Below are positions 18,675 to 27,538 of a DNA stretch of 64,000 bases, piece by piece. The translations under genes were made by a program, and so were the position numbers. Numbering within the stretch: the stretch's first letter is position 1; each line of letters starts with the position of its first letter. The stretch spans positions 1 through 64,000 of the forward strand of contig DUMZ01000014.1 of assembly GCA_012839565.1 (NCBI GenBank), given 5' to 3'. The notes below the pieces were generated by a model, which saw only the letters and a program-made list of their open reading frames with translations, was not told the DNA's origin and searched no databases. Source of the stretch: Anaerolineaceae bacterium (GTDB taxonomy: Bacteria; Chloroflexota; Anaerolineae; Anaerolineales; Anaerolineaceae).

Positions 18675-18815
18675 AATATTAGCTCTGCTAAAGAAAGCTG
18701 GTGCCGTTTACGGCTTAATTTCCCGCCGAGGTGGAGATTCGAATGAAACCATTCTGGAACAAAATTCTTGAATCTCTTTACGTGGGACTAAAACGGAAAG
18801 AGATTTTTTATTTTA
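18675..18815 (+). ncRNA. Ribosomal protein L10 leader with attenuator
   Basis: The region before rplJ has the hallmarks of the L10 leader: an AAAGAAAGCTGGTGCCG block (18690-18706), a TTAATTTCCCGCCGAGGTGG block (18715-18734), and a terminator hairpin. The hairpin pairs AATCTCTTT (18771-18779) with AAAGAGATT (18797-18805) and is followed by a T-rich run. In other bacteria the L10-L12 complex binds this leader and favours termination, so L10 and L12 limit their own synthesis. Confidence 0.85.
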
Positions 18816-18836
18816 GATGGAAGGAGGAACGTTAGA

Positions 18837-19367
18837 TTGGCGTTTACGAAACAAGAAAAAAGGCAAATCGTCGCTCAGTATGGCGAATGGATCGAAAAAA
18901 GCAAAGCCGTGTTTGTGCTTGAATACAGCAAAATGCGTATGCCCGATGTCAACGATGCCCGCGCTAAGCTTCGCGAAAATGATGGCAGTTTGCACGTCGT
19001 CAAAAACCGACTCTTCAAGCGCGTTCTGGACGAAAAAGGCTACACTTACGACGAAAACTTCTGGGAAGGCAACAACGTTGTCGTCTTCGCTTTTGAAGAT
19101 GCTCCGTCAGTGGCAAAAGCCTTGCAAGAACTAACCAAAGGACGCGAAACATTCAAAATCCGCAGTGGTTACCTTGACAAAGCTAACCTTACCGTGCAAC
19201 AGGTCAAAGCACTTGCCGACCTGCCCACCTTGCCCGTCATGCGCGCCACACTTTTGGGTACTTTGTTGGCTCCTGCCAGTCAACTGGTTCGCACGCTTGC
19301 TGAACCTGCCCGTGGTCTTGCTGCGGTCATTAAAGCCAACGCCGATAAACAAGGCGCGGCTGCATAA
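18837..19367 (+). CDS. rplJ: Ribosomal protein L10
   Basis: The 176-residue protein anchors L12 dimers to the ribosome. The N-terminal rRNA-binding domain (including EWIEKSKAVFVLEYSKM and VVKNRLFKRVL) and the C-terminal helix for L12 binding are present. The start codon is TTG, chosen because AAGGAGG is 9 bases upstream and the sequence MAFTKQEK aligns with the family start. An ATG at 18817 is in another frame and overlaps the ribosome binding site. Expression is governed by the upstream attenuator. Confidence 0.95.
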   Translation: MAFTKQEKRQIVAQYGEWIEKSKAVFVLEYSKMRMPDVNDARAKLRENDGSLHVVKNRLFKRVLDEKGYTYDENFWEGNNVVVFAFEDAPSVAKALQELTKGRETFKIRSGYLDKANLTVQQVKALADLPTLPVMRATLLGTLLAPASQLVRTLAEPARGLAAVIKANADKQGAAA

Positions 19368-19464
19368 AGTATAAATAACCAGAATAGTTCTGGAATGATA
19401 AGCTCGTTTTTACGAGGAAAAAATAAGAAATAATAAAAGCTAAAATAAATTAGGAGAAATAAAA

Positions 19465-19845
19465 ATGGCTGATATGGAAAAACTTGTTGAAGAACTGAGC
19501 AAACTCTCTGTTCTCGAAGCTGCTGAATTAGTTAAAATGTTGGAAGAAAAGTGGGGCGTTTCCGCCGCCGCGCCTGTTGCCGCAGTTGCTGCTGGTCCAG
19601 TTGCTGCCGCCGCAGAAGAAGAAGTTGAAGAAAAGACTGAATTTGACGTCGTCATCAAGGGCCCAGGCCCCAAGAAAATCGAAGTCATTAAAGTCATCCG
19701 CCAACTCACTTCCCTCGGTTTGGTTGAAGCCAAAAATATGGCTGAAACCCCTGACGCCAAAGTGCTCGAAGCTGTTGGTAAAGACGTTGCTAACGACGCC
19801 AAAGCCAAACTCGAAGCCGCCGGCGCCGAAGTTGTGCTTGCATAA
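19465..19845 (+). CDS. rplL: Ribosomal protein L7/L12
   Basis: The 126-residue protein has the usual N-terminal dimerisation helices (about 1-32). An Ala/Val-rich hinge (about 33-55) leads to the C-terminal factor-binding domain containing [20 protein letters not shown] and LGLVEAKNM. It recruits translational GTPases. AGGAG precedes the ATG. The gene ends the cluster and is followed by a strong terminator. Confidence 0.97.
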   Translation: MADMEKLVEELSKLSVLEAAELVKMLEEKWGVSAAAPVAAVAAGPVAAAAEEEVEEKTEFDVVIKGPGPKKIEVIKVIRQLTSLGLVEAKNMAETPDAKVLEAVGKDVANDAKAKLEAAGAEVVLA

Positions 19846-19866
19846 GGCCGACTTAATCGAAACTAC

Positions 19867-19896
19867 AAAAAGACCCCGATCAATCGGGGTCTTTTT
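19867..19896 (+). terminator. Rho-independent terminator of the rplJ-rplL operon
   Basis: A long GC-rich stem (AAAAAGACCCCGAT with ATCGGGGTCTTTTT) ends in a five-base T-run, about 20 bases after the rplL stop. Confidence 0.9.
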
Positions 19897-20008
19897 GTGT
19901 ATCCAAAAACAGGCTTTATAAAGAGAAAGAATGGCTTGTAATTATCTCATTAACTTTGTTGATATTTAAGGACTAAATCAAATAGTAACCGTATGCAATA
20001 GCGTAGTA

Positions 20009-20716
20009 TCAGTTTTCCGACACTTGGCGGATGACCAGGATGACTTTGCCTTGTACTTCCACAATGCGGGGATCATCAATAATGATGGGCTGCATGGTAG
20101 GATTGGCAGGTTGCAGGCGCACTTTGCCGTTTTCGCGGTAGAAGTACTTTAGCGTGGTTTCGTCGCGGTCGTTGAGCCAAATAGCAACCATCTCGCCATT
20201 TTTGGCTTGGTTGGTTTTCTTCATGACCACGATATCGCCATCATTAATCATGGCATCAATCATCGAATCACCATGCACGCGCAAGGCGTAGAGCTGGTCT
20301 TCGGATTCGTGCGCGGGCAGGAGACTGCGGGCGATGTCGATGCCTGATTCAGGGTCATAATAGCTAAAATCAGAGGCTGGCACGGGCATGGGTTCGCCAG
20401 CAACGATGTTACCCAAAAGCGGGACGGTGAGCGTTTGCATGGCGTCGCTGATTGCTTTGCCAATGTCCTGGAAGGCTTCGCCGGCAGCGTTTTTGAGCAG
20501 GGTGATACCCCGCGATACGTTGGAACGTCGTTCGATATAACCACCTTCTTCAAGTTGTTCCAGATAGTAATTGACGACAGAAGTGGACGATATCTGCGTG
20601 GCATCGCCGATTTCGCGGATGGTAGGGGGTAATCCTTGCTCCTGAAGGACTTCTTCGAGAAAAATCAAAATTTTTTGATGTCGTGGGCCAAGGCCTTTCC
20701 TTTTTGTTCTTGCCAT
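20009..20716 (-). CDS. lexA: SOS-response repressor LexA
   Basis: This 235-residue repressor controls DNA-repair genes and cleaves itself when RecA filaments form. An N-terminal winged HTH (about 12-70, with PPTIREIG and SSTSVVNYYL) is followed by the peptidase domain. The cleavage site is Ala106-Gly107, the nucleophile is Ser151 (GDSM) and the general base is Lys190. A TTG four codons upstream is also in frame. The ATG at 20716 is preferred because of the preceding GAGGCG and the MARTKRKGL start. The promoter contains a perfect LexA box, so the gene is autoregulated. Confidence 0.96.
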   Translation of the reverse strand: MARTKRKGLGPRHQKILIFLEEVLQEQGLPPTIREIGDATQISSTSVVNYYLEQLEEGGYIERRSNVSRGITLLKNAAGEAFQDIGKAISDAMQTLTVPLLGNIVAGEPMPVPASDFSYYDPESGIDIARSLLPAHESEDQLYALRVHGDSMIDAMINDGDIVVMKKTNQAKNGEMVAIWLNDRDETTLKYFYRENGKVRLQPANPTMQPIIIDDPRIVEVQGKVILVIRQVSEN

Positions 20717-20760
20717 ATCGCCTCGCAATCTAATAAAAGAACTAAATATGATTATCTAGA

Positions 20761-20789
20761 ATAGTATCAGAACATATGTTCGCTGTCAA
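20761..20789 (-). promoter_or_regulatory. lexA promoter with embedded SOS box
   Basis: Read on the minus strand, TTGACA (20789-20784) is followed after exactly 17 bases by TACTAT (20766-20761), with a TG extension. Between the boxes sits the perfect palindrome GAACATATGTTC (20770-20781), matching the Gram-positive-type LexA/DinR box GAAC-N4-GTTC. LexA bound here would block RNA polymerase. Confidence 0.85.
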
Positions 20790-21061
20790 GCTTTTGTAGC
20801 GGGCTTTATGAATAAAAGCGTTATTTGTTGAACATAAAATTCTGGCGGTGGTCTTGAATGCCTCAATTTAGACTGATAAATCGTTAGGGCAATTTCGTAT
20901 AGATTGAGCCTTCTTCATAACAGAGCCACAATACAAACTGATGATAAATGAAAGATAATTGTCTTGGTAATTTCATCCAATTGCCTGGGAGGGCATAAAA
21001 CTTGCAACTTAACCATCGAGTATTTTGAGTATTTTTAAGTAGTGCTCTTTGTGAGGTCAAG

Positions 21062-23608
21062 ATGAAAAAACATATACGGTCTTTTACTGTTATTCTGAGT
21101 TTGCTCTTAATTTTTTTGATTGGTTTACAACCAGTTTCTGTTTATGGGCAAACAGATTCACCACAAGCTCATTTCACTCCAAAGGAGGTAAGCAACGAAA
21201 ACCCCCAAAATGTGCCAGTCCAGTTTGAGATGTTCGATAGTTTGAAGGGATGGCTGTTTTTGAATGGAGAGCTGTTTATCACGAAAGATGAAGGTAACCA
21301 TTGGGAAAACATCACACCTTTTGGTATGCCGGTTGGATTCCACGCAGTGGATTTTGATTCATCAGGGAGTGGCAGTATTATCTCGCTTGTACCTATGGAT
21401 TATGACCTGATAGTTGCTTTTCATAAAACAAACAATTATGGTGAAAGCTGGCAAGAAGAGGAAAACAATTTGCGGTCTCTTTTGCTTGAAAATGAGGTTG
21501 ATCAGGTTAGCGCGATTTATGGCCAATGGCTGAATAATGATGAGGGCTGGTTGATGGTTAAGCGTGTCAGCAGCGCTAATTTTAGTCAAGGTGTATTATT
21601 GCACACAGAAAATGGTGGTAAGGATTGGAGTGTTCTTTCTGCTCCGGCAGGCGAGCGTTTTGTGTTTTTTAATTCTCAACTTGGGTATATGCAGAAACAT
21701 GATTCTGAAGAATGTTTCTACTATACCTTAGATGGTGGACAGAGCTGGCAGGATTACATTTTGCCTGCTGATGCTTTAGAGGGCACACCATTCGCATTTG
21801 AATTACCAGTCTTACTAAAAGAGGGGGGCTTCTTCCTGCCTGTGGTAATCACCTTAGATAATGACAAACGACAATTTGCTGTGTTTCACACGAGCACGAG
21901 CCGAGCTTCGCTTGATGAAGCTATGGATGAGCCATTCTCATTAATTACTGCTGATACAGGCGATGATTTCTATCAAAATGATGAGTCGGAACCAGTTTTC
22001 TTGTCATTGGATACGCAGCAAATTAGTTTCCTAAATCAGAATCAAGGCTGGGGTATGTTTGAAGATGGAAACTGTGACGAAGGCGATGAAAATGTTATTT
22101 GTGAGAAGGTTCGTGAATTACGTCATACAAGCGATGGTGGAAAAACCTGGCAACCCATCACATTGCCAACCGGTAAGACCCAGGACGTGACCACTTTTGT
22201 ATATAATATACCAAAAGACAATCATAGCCAGCTTCTTACTGGCCAAGTAGTATACTATAGCGGACAGGCCTTTGACGCCTGTGAAATCCCTTCCTTAACA
22301 CAACTTGAGAAGTGGTATTCAAACAGTCCTTATCGGGGTGTTAATTTGTACATCGGTGGAATTTCACGATTATGTAGAAATGCAAGCCTGAGCAGAGATT
22401 ACATTAGAGAAATCGGCAACCAAGGCTGGCGGCTCATTCCAACCTGGGTGGGTCATCAGCCACCGTGTACCCGTTTTAGATATCCTTTTCCTTATAATGT
22501 CGACCAAGCTTACGCATATGGTGTTCAAAATGCAGACCAAGCCAAAGAGCGGATGGAGGAATATGGCTTATTGGATAGTAATCAGCAGGGAGGACTGATT
22601 TACCTTGATGTAGAATATTTCAACGCAAGCGATGCGGCTTGTGTTGCCGCGTCGCGTGCGTTTATCCAGGGCTGGACAACGCGCTTGGAAACGCTAGGAA
22701 TAGGTTCTGGTTTATATGCGACATCCAGTAACCTTAATCGTGCTGAACTCTATAATCTAGACCCACCTCCAGAAGCAGTATGGATTGCGGAATGGTTATC
22801 GACACCCGGCTATAATCCTAATGTATCACCCTATGGATTGAGACATTTGCCAGATATCCACTGGTCAGACCATCAACGTATCCGCCAATATTCAGGCACA
22901 TTGGATGAAACTTGGGGTGGTGTAACTATCGGTATAGATCCGAACGTTTCTGATGGTATGGTGATGGTAATTGAGGATTTGCCACCGAAAAAGCCGGAAG
23001 TAACTGCAACGATAACAGGCGCAAAGGGAGTGGGTGAATGGTATAAAACTCAAGTCTCTGTCACTATTACCGCATCCGATAATGGTGTGGGCATTTCTAA
23101 GATTTACCGGAAGATTGATGATGGACCATGGAGAGTATATTATCAGCCGTTCGCTGTTCATGGCTCTGGCCAAAAAACAGTAAGCTTTTACGCGGTGAAT
23201 AATGCTGGTGTACGTTCAGATATTCAGTCAGTTAGCTTTTATGTAGATAACGAGCCGCCTGAAAACCCAACGGTCTATGATGTTGGATGTGGGGCAATAA
23301 ATGGAGTCCCGCAATCGCGTTGTAACGATGCGTCTTTTGCATGGAGCGGTGCGTTTGATGCTGGTGTGGGCTTAAACCCCGAGAATACTTATCAAATATA
23401 TTGGGGCACGGATCCCAAAGGCACAAGTATCAACACCCAGTCTACGCGAACTTTCAACCCACCGGCCGTTCCAGCAAAAACACCTTATTATTTGAGAATT
23501 CGCACGCAAGACCTGCATGAAATTTGGAGTGATTGGCAAACAATCTTTACCCTTATCTATGACCCTGATTTTCAGTATCTCAATTATTTTGCACCCATGA
23601 GAAAATAA
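21062..23608 (+). CDS. Secreted beta-propeller/DUF1906 glycoside-hydrolase-like protein
   Basis: The 848-residue product has a signal peptide (about 1-30). Residues 50-400 contain repeated Asp-box-like motifs (DEGNHWENI, GGKDWSVL, DGGQSWQDY, DGGKTWQPI), a BNR/Ycf48-type beta-propeller pattern. Residues 406-630 match the DUF1906 (Rv2525c-like) TIM-barrel domain, related to glycoside hydrolases, with YRGVNLYIGG and GGLIYLDVEYF carrying likely acidic catalytic residues. Two beta domains follow: an Ig-like one (about 640-730) with DNGVGISKIYRKID and a fibronectin-like one with WSDWQ. It is probably a cell-wall or matrix glycan-binding or cleaving enzyme. The combination is unusual and the substrate unknown. 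The gene is monocistronic. Confidence 0.75.
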   Translation: MKKHIRSFTVILSLLLIFLIGLQPVSVYGQTDSPQAHFTPKEVSNENPQNVPVQFEMFDSLKGWLFLNGELFITKDEGNHWENITPFGMPVGFHAVDFDSSGSGSIISLVPMDYDLIVAFHKTNNYGESWQEEENNLRSLLLENEVDQVSAIYGQWLNNDEGWLMVKRVSSANFSQGVLLHTENGGKDWSVLSAPAGERFVFFNSQLGYMQKHDSEECFYYTLDGGQSWQDYILPADALEGTPFAFELPVLLKEGGFFLPVVITLDNDKRQFAVFHTSTSRASLDEAMDEPFSLITADTGDDFYQNDESEPVFLSLDTQQISFLNQNQGWGMFEDGNCDEGDENVICEKVRELRHTSDGGKTWQPITLPTGKTQDVTTFVYNIPKDNHSQLLTGQVVYYSGQAFDACEIPSLTQLEKWYSNSPYRGVNLYIGGISRLCRNASLSRDYIREIGNQGWRLIPTWVGHQPPCTRFRYPFPYNVDQAYAYGVQNADQAKERMEEYGLLDSNQQGGLIYLDVEYFNASDAACVAASRAFIQGWTTRLETLGIGSGLYATSSNLNRAELYNLDPPPEAVWIAEWLSTPGYNPNVSPYGLRHLPDIHWSDHQRIRQYSGTLDETWGGVTIGIDPNVSDGMVMVIEDLPPKKPEVTATITGAKGVGEWYKTQVSVTITASDNGVGISKIYRKIDDGPWRVYYQPFAVHGSGQKTVSFYAVNNAGVRSDIQSVSFYVDNEPPENPTVYDVGCGAINGVPQSRCNDASFAWSGAFDAGVGLNPENTYQIYWGTDPKGTSINTQSTRTFNPPAVPAKTPYYLRIRTQDLHEIWSDWQTIFTLIYDPDFQYLNYFAPMRK

Positions 23609-23726
23609 ATTTTTATTTACGTGGTTTACTTTTAAATCTGGTGTAAAATCGCAGTTGAATTGGTGCAAATTGCTCAAATTGAGATATCATATGAGTCATA
23701 ATCATGCGTATGGATAAGGTGTGTTT

Positions 23727-24644
23727 GTGAAAGAAAGTACTCGAAACCAAAAACAGAAAAAACAAATCAAAGACGTGTTCAAAAAACCAATTTGGCGGGA
23801 TGTTAATGACTATCTTCTCGTCATTTTTGGTGCTTTAGTTCAAGCGCTTGGCACGTGGCTTTTTATCATTCCTGGCGGATTGGTAAGTGGTGGTGTGTTT
23901 GGTTTGGCGCAAATCATTTATTACAAATTTGGCATCCCGGTAGGTGTTGTGGCTATCTTGTTTAACATACCGTTGTTTTTTCTTGGCTGGAAATACCTTG
24001 GTGGATTTAGGTTCGCAATCCGTACTGTTTTGTCGATTGTTATTTCTTCTGTTGCCATTGACATCCTGGTAAATTTCGTTTCCCAGGATGTTGCAATCAC
24101 TCAGGAGCCATTGCTCAACACCTTGTTTGGTGGTGTTTTGGTGGGTGTTGGTTTGGGTATGGTCTATTTGGGACGTGGCACCAGCGGCGGTACGGATATC
24201 ATCGCGCGCATTCTCAACAAACGCATGGGTATGTCAGTCTCGACCATCTACATGGTAACGGACACCATTTCAGTTCTATTGGCTGGTATTTTCTTTGACT
24301 GGGAAATTGCGCTCTACGGGCTCATCTTGATTTATGTTTCAGGTGTGGCGGTGGATATGACCCTGCAAGGTATCGACGTTGTGCGCCAGGCGATGATAGT
24401 GACCGATAATTACGAAGCGGTTGCCAACGCAATTGTCGAAGAACTTGATCGCAGCTCAACTATTATCCCTGCCAAAGGTGGCTATACCAAAATGGAACGC
24501 AATATTCTCTTTTGCGTGGTGATGCGCTCGGAAGTGGCACGGTTGAAAGAAATTGTCAATAAAGCTGACCCAAACGCGTTTATGGTTGTGGGCCATGCCA
24601 ACGAAGCACTCGGCCACGGTTTTAAACCCTTACAAGACTTATAA
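23727..24644 (+). CDS. YitT family membrane protein
   Basis: The 305-residue product belongs to the YitT/DUF161 family. Five or six membrane helices (about 30-225) contain the conserved LYLGRGTSGGTD-like loop (here VYLGRGTSGGTDI). They are followed by a cytoplasmic DUF2179 domain (about 225-300) with a KGGYT motif. Function is unknown; transport has been suggested for the family. A GTG at 23721 is also in frame. The GTG at 23727 is preferred because AAGG (23716-23719) lies 7 bases before it. A lipoprotein gene follows after 18 bases. Confidence 0.8.
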   Translation: MKESTRNQKQKKQIKDVFKKPIWRDVNDYLLVIFGALVQALGTWLFIIPGGLVSGGVFGLAQIIYYKFGIPVGVVAILFNIPLFFLGWKYLGGFRFAIRTVLSIVISSVAIDILVNFVSQDVAITQEPLLNTLFGGVLVGVGLGMVYLGRGTSGGTDIIARILNKRMGMSVSTIYMVTDTISVLLAGIFFDWEIALYGLILIYVSGVAVDMTLQGIDVVRQAMIVTDNYEAVANAIVEELDRSSTIIPAKGGYTKMERNILFCVVMRSEVARLKEIVNKADPNAFMVVGHANEALGHGFKPLQDL

Positions 24645-24662
24645 ATCAGGAACAGACAGATT

Positions 24663-25172
24663 ATGAAAAAACTCAGCCTTTTCTTTATTATTCTTTTGCT
24701 TTTTGCATCAGCTTGTGACCCTATTCACAACCCTGATAATTCGGATAAGCCATCAGCGGATATTCAAGTCCAGCATTACGATAACGATGGCGAAGTGATG
24801 ACTTTCAATAAAAAACCACCGTTTGGTTCAGACTTTCTCTTGCGACTGGACGAAGAAGAAAATGAAGTTTATCTGCCAGGTAATATAGCAGTGAAGTTGA
24901 CGCGCATTAAAGATATGCGCTGTCCGATTGGCAAGGAATGTTCTCAGGCGGGGAGTGTGCAAGTGGTATTGGAAATCGACCTGGTGGGCGAGGATCCCTA
25001 TGAGGAAATCCTGGTCTTGGGCGGTAGCTTGGAAGACCCCAGTTTTTTGGAGTTTTACGGGACGACTTATCTAACCTTGATCGCTGTTGAACCTGTTTCG
25101 TCGGCATCGGAAACTGTCGAAGCGGAAGACCAAATAGTTATATTTTCCGTCACGCGATATCCGATTCAGTGA
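24663..25172 (+). CDS. Putative lipoprotein of unknown function
   Basis: I do not recognise a family for this 169-residue protein. It begins with a clear lipoprotein signal (lipobox FASAC, lipidated Cys18) and a short polar tether. A beta-rich domain follows, containing RLDEEENEVYLPGN and the cysteine pair in MRCPIGKECSQAG (about residues 82-90). It probably sits on the outer face of the membrane. It is co-directional with the YitT gene and converges on the MazG-like gene, with 3 bases between stops. Confidence 0.65.
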   Translation: MKKLSLFFIILLLFASACDPIHNPDNSDKPSADIQVQHYDNDGEVMTFNKKPPFGSDFLLRLDEEENEVYLPGNIAVKLTRIKDMRCPIGKECSQAGSVQVVLEIDLVGEDPYEEILVLGGSLEDPSFLEFYGTTYLTLIAVEPVSSASETVEAEDQIVIFSVTRYPIQ

Positions 25173-25175
25173 ATT

Positions 25176-25562
25176 TTATAGTTCGTCCACAGATTTGCCG
25201 AGCTTAAGTGTCATCTTTTCGCGCAGGGCATCATCAGGCGTTCGACCCGCGAATGACTCCATAAAGACGGAAAGCATCATATTGCAATCCGCGACTTCGT
25301 GGGCGATGTTTTCTTTGCGCTGGCGATCAAAATTCCGCACCCAACCATCCACGCGCGAAACAATCTCATCGGCCTGCATTCCTAACTTAGCAAAATCAGC
25401 AAGCAGTTGGCGTTCTTCATCGCTTAGCGCGACCGGACTGATGGCGAGATAGGCCTCGGCAAGTTCACCGACTTCGGAAAGATAAAAAAGCAAAGCATCT
25501 TTTTGTTCTGGCCATGCCAGACCACGTGCGTTATAGTATTTTTTTATTAATTCAATTTCCAT
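25176..25562 (-). CDS. MazG-like nucleotide pyrophosphohydrolase
   Basis: The 128-residue all-alpha protein resembles the MazG/dUTPase-2 NTP pyrophosphatases that remove aberrant nucleotides. The metal-binding pattern is visible as SEVGELAEA (Glu residues near 30-37) and HEVADCNMM (Glu and Asp near 88-92), equivalent to the family ExxE...ExxD motif. It is divergent from the yihY-like gene, with 35 bases between starts. AGAGGT precedes the ATG. The substrate cannot be told from sequence. Confidence 0.7.
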   Translation of the reverse strand: MEIELIKKYYNARGLAWPEQKDALLFYLSEVGELAEAYLAISPVALSDEERQLLADFAKLGMQADEIVSRVDGWVRNFDRQRKENIAHEVADCNMMLSVFMESFAGRTPDDALREKMTLKLGKSVDEL

Positions 25563-25585
25563 AGTACCTCTGCGTTATTTTATCT

Positions 25586-25597
25586 TATAATCATAGC
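25586..25597 (+). promoter_or_regulatory. -10 box six bases before the yihY-like start
   Basis: A perfect TATAAT (25586-25591) ends six bases before the ATG at 25598, and no ribosome binding site fits between them. This predicts a leaderless mRNA. No strong -35 box is seen. Confidence 0.5.
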
Positions 25598-26587
25598 ATG
25601 GCAACATGGAAAGAGAAATTATCGCCATATAGCAAAGCTGTTGGAGATAAAAAGGATGTCTGGCAAGCAAAACTAAAGCAGGCTTACTATAAAATCAATA
25701 GCGGCTTAAAGGGTGTGCCAGGCATTGTTCGTCATGCATTCACCAACCTGGTCAGGGCCAGAGTGCCGGAAGCGTCCGCGGCATTGGCGTATTACGGGCT
25801 CTTTTCGATTTTTCCCGCATTAATTGCTATTGTGACTATCGGGTCGCTTTTTGTAGATGCCGACGTGGCTCGATCAACACTTTTTCAGGCAGCGAGTGGG
25901 ATATTTCCAGTGCCCGAAACAATCGCGTTTGTAGATGCCCAACTTAGCGCGGTGCTTAGAGTTCGTGGCGCGCTGACCGCTATTGCGGCTATCTCGCTGA
26001 TTTGGTCAGCCAGCAATGTTATCGATAAAGTTGTGCTCAATGTGAACCGTGCTTTTCCCAACAGCTCACCATCGGGCTTTTTCAGAAATCGTGGCTTGGC
26101 ACTGATTGTTATTGTGATTATTCTGGCACTGTTTTTGGCTTCGGTCATGCTCGCGCCACTGATTAAAGTGCTCCCGGCTTTTAAGTTTGCTATCAAAGGT
26201 GTGCCTTTCCTGGAAACCAGGCTATGGAAGTGGATTTCCCTCGTGGTGCCCTTGTTTTTCAAGTTTGTGATGTTCTACATTACATACACCTGGTTGCCCA
26301 ACAGCCATAGCATTTCGCGCAAGGCACGCGCTTATGGTGCCTTGGTAGCAGCAATACTCTGGGAAGGGGTCAATAAAGCGCTGACTTGGGCGATCTCCAG
26401 GGGCTTTGCCAACTACGAATTGGTTTACGGCTCCTTGGCGTCGGTTATGGTATTGTTGTTTTGGATTTATTGGGTTGGTTATATTTTGTTTTTTGGCGCG
26501 CATTTAACCAACGCCATTAACTATCATTACAAAAACAATATGGCACGAAAAAAGTTTGATGTCGTGATGGAGGACTCTGCGCTGTGA
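25598..26587 (+). CDS. YihY/BrkB family inner-membrane protein
   Basis: The 329-residue product shows the YihY/UPF0761 layout. A soluble N-terminus leads into the RVPEASAALAYYGLFSIFPALIAI segment, followed by about six helices and the SRGFANYELVYGSLASVMVLLFWIYW region near the C-terminus that is diagnostic of the family. Homologues were once called ribonuclease BN, wrongly; their function is unsettled. The stop overlaps the following glycosyltransferase start (GTGA), so the two are translationally coupled. Confidence 0.88.
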   Translation: MATWKEKLSPYSKAVGDKKDVWQAKLKQAYYKINSGLKGVPGIVRHAFTNLVRARVPEASAALAYYGLFSIFPALIAIVTIGSLFVDADVARSTLFQAASGIFPVPETIAFVDAQLSAVLRVRGALTAIAAISLIWSASNVIDKVVLNVNRAFPNSSPSGFFRNRGLALIVIVIILALFLASVMLAPLIKVLPAFKFAIKGVPFLETRLWKWISLVVPLFFKFVMFYITYTWLPNSHSISRKARAYGALVAAILWEGVNKALTWAISRGFANYELVYGSLASVMVLLFWIYWVGYILFFGAHLTNAINYHYKNNMARKKFDVVMEDSAL

Positions 26588-27453
26588 AAAAGTTGTCGAT
26601 TCTCATCCCAACCCTAAACGTATGCCAAATGCTTAAGGCGTGTTTGGAGTCTATCGAACAATATACACCAGCTGGAACATATGAAATTATCATCGCTGAT
26701 AATGCTTCCAGCGATGGCACATTGGAAATGCTGCAAAGGGACTTCCCAGATCTAAAAGTGCTAACCAGCGATAAGAATGATGGTTTTTCGAAACCAGTCA
26801 ATCGCCTTTTGAAAGCCGCAAAGGGTGAGTATCTTGTCCTTTTAAACCCGGATACATTACTGATTGAAGACGTATTTAGCCCACAATTGGATTGGCTTGC
26901 TGAAAACGAACAGGTTGGCATTTGTATTCCCAAGGTGCTTAACAGTGATGGTAGTTTTCAGGCGCAGTCCAAGCGTGGTGACGCAAAACCAGCGGCAGTC
27001 TTTGGCTATTTCTTAGGTTTGGGCAAGTTATTCCCGCAAAATCGGGCTTTGAACAGTTATCTGATGTCCTGGCTGGATGAAGACGAAATCGCTGAAGTTG
27101 ACGCGGTTTCTGGCTCGTGCATGATTATCAGACGCGAATGTTGGGAACAAGTGGGTGATTTTGATGAGGCTTTCTTCGCTTATCAGGAAGACAGCGACTA
27201 TTGCATCCGTGCCCGAAAAGCTGGCTGGAAGGTCATGTACGTACCCATAAGTGCCATCATTCACTATGGCGGACAGGGTGGCTCGAAGGCGCGGCCTTAT
27301 AAATCAATCTGGGAGTGGCACCGTTCGTATTTCGTGCTTTACAAAAAGCATTTTGCCAAAGACCATTTCTTTTTGTTCAACTGGTTTTACTATGCCATGA
27401 TGGGCATAAAGCTGGGATTATCCTTGCTGGCGAATATCTTTAAAAGAAAATAA
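26584..27453 (+). CDS. Family 2 glycosyltransferase
   Basis: The 289-residue product is a GT2 enzyme of the rhamnosyltransferase-like type. It has ADNASSDGT at 38-46, the metal-binding NPD at 88-90, GSCMIIRRE around 178, and YQEDSDYCIRA with the catalytic acidic pair near 200. A weakly hydrophobic C-terminal segment may associate with the membrane. It starts with GTG, overlapping the yihY-like stop. It likely transfers a nucleotide-sugar residue to a cell-surface glycan; donor and acceptor are unknown. Confidence 0.88.
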   Translation: MKKLSILIPTLNVCQMLKACLESIEQYTPAGTYEIIIADNASSDGTLEMLQRDFPDLKVLTSDKNDGFSKPVNRLLKAAKGEYLVLLNPDTLLIEDVFSPQLDWLAENEQVGICIPKVLNSDGSFQAQSKRGDAKPAAVFGYFLGLGKLFPQNRALNSYLMSWLDEDEIAEVDAVSGSCMIIRRECWEQVGDFDEAFFAYQEDSDYCIRARKAGWKVMYVPISAIIHYGGQGGSKARPYKSIWEWHRSYFVLYKKHFAKDHFFLFNWFYYAMMGIKLGLSLLANIFKRK

Positions 27454-27480
27454 AGCTTGTTAAAAATTGTTTAATGAAAA

Positions 27481-27510
27481 GTGGCTGTTCATATCGGACA
27501 GCCACTTACT
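27481..27510. terminator. Bidirectional hairpin between converging genes
   Basis: The 8-base stem GTGGCTGT (27481-27488) with ACAGCCAC (27498-27505) has T-rich sequence on both flanks (TTACTTTTA on the plus side, TTTTC on the minus side). It can end both the glycosyltransferase and the alcohol dehydrogenase transcripts. Confidence 0.7.
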
Positions 27511-27538
27511 TTTACCTGTCATTTAAACTACTTTATAT

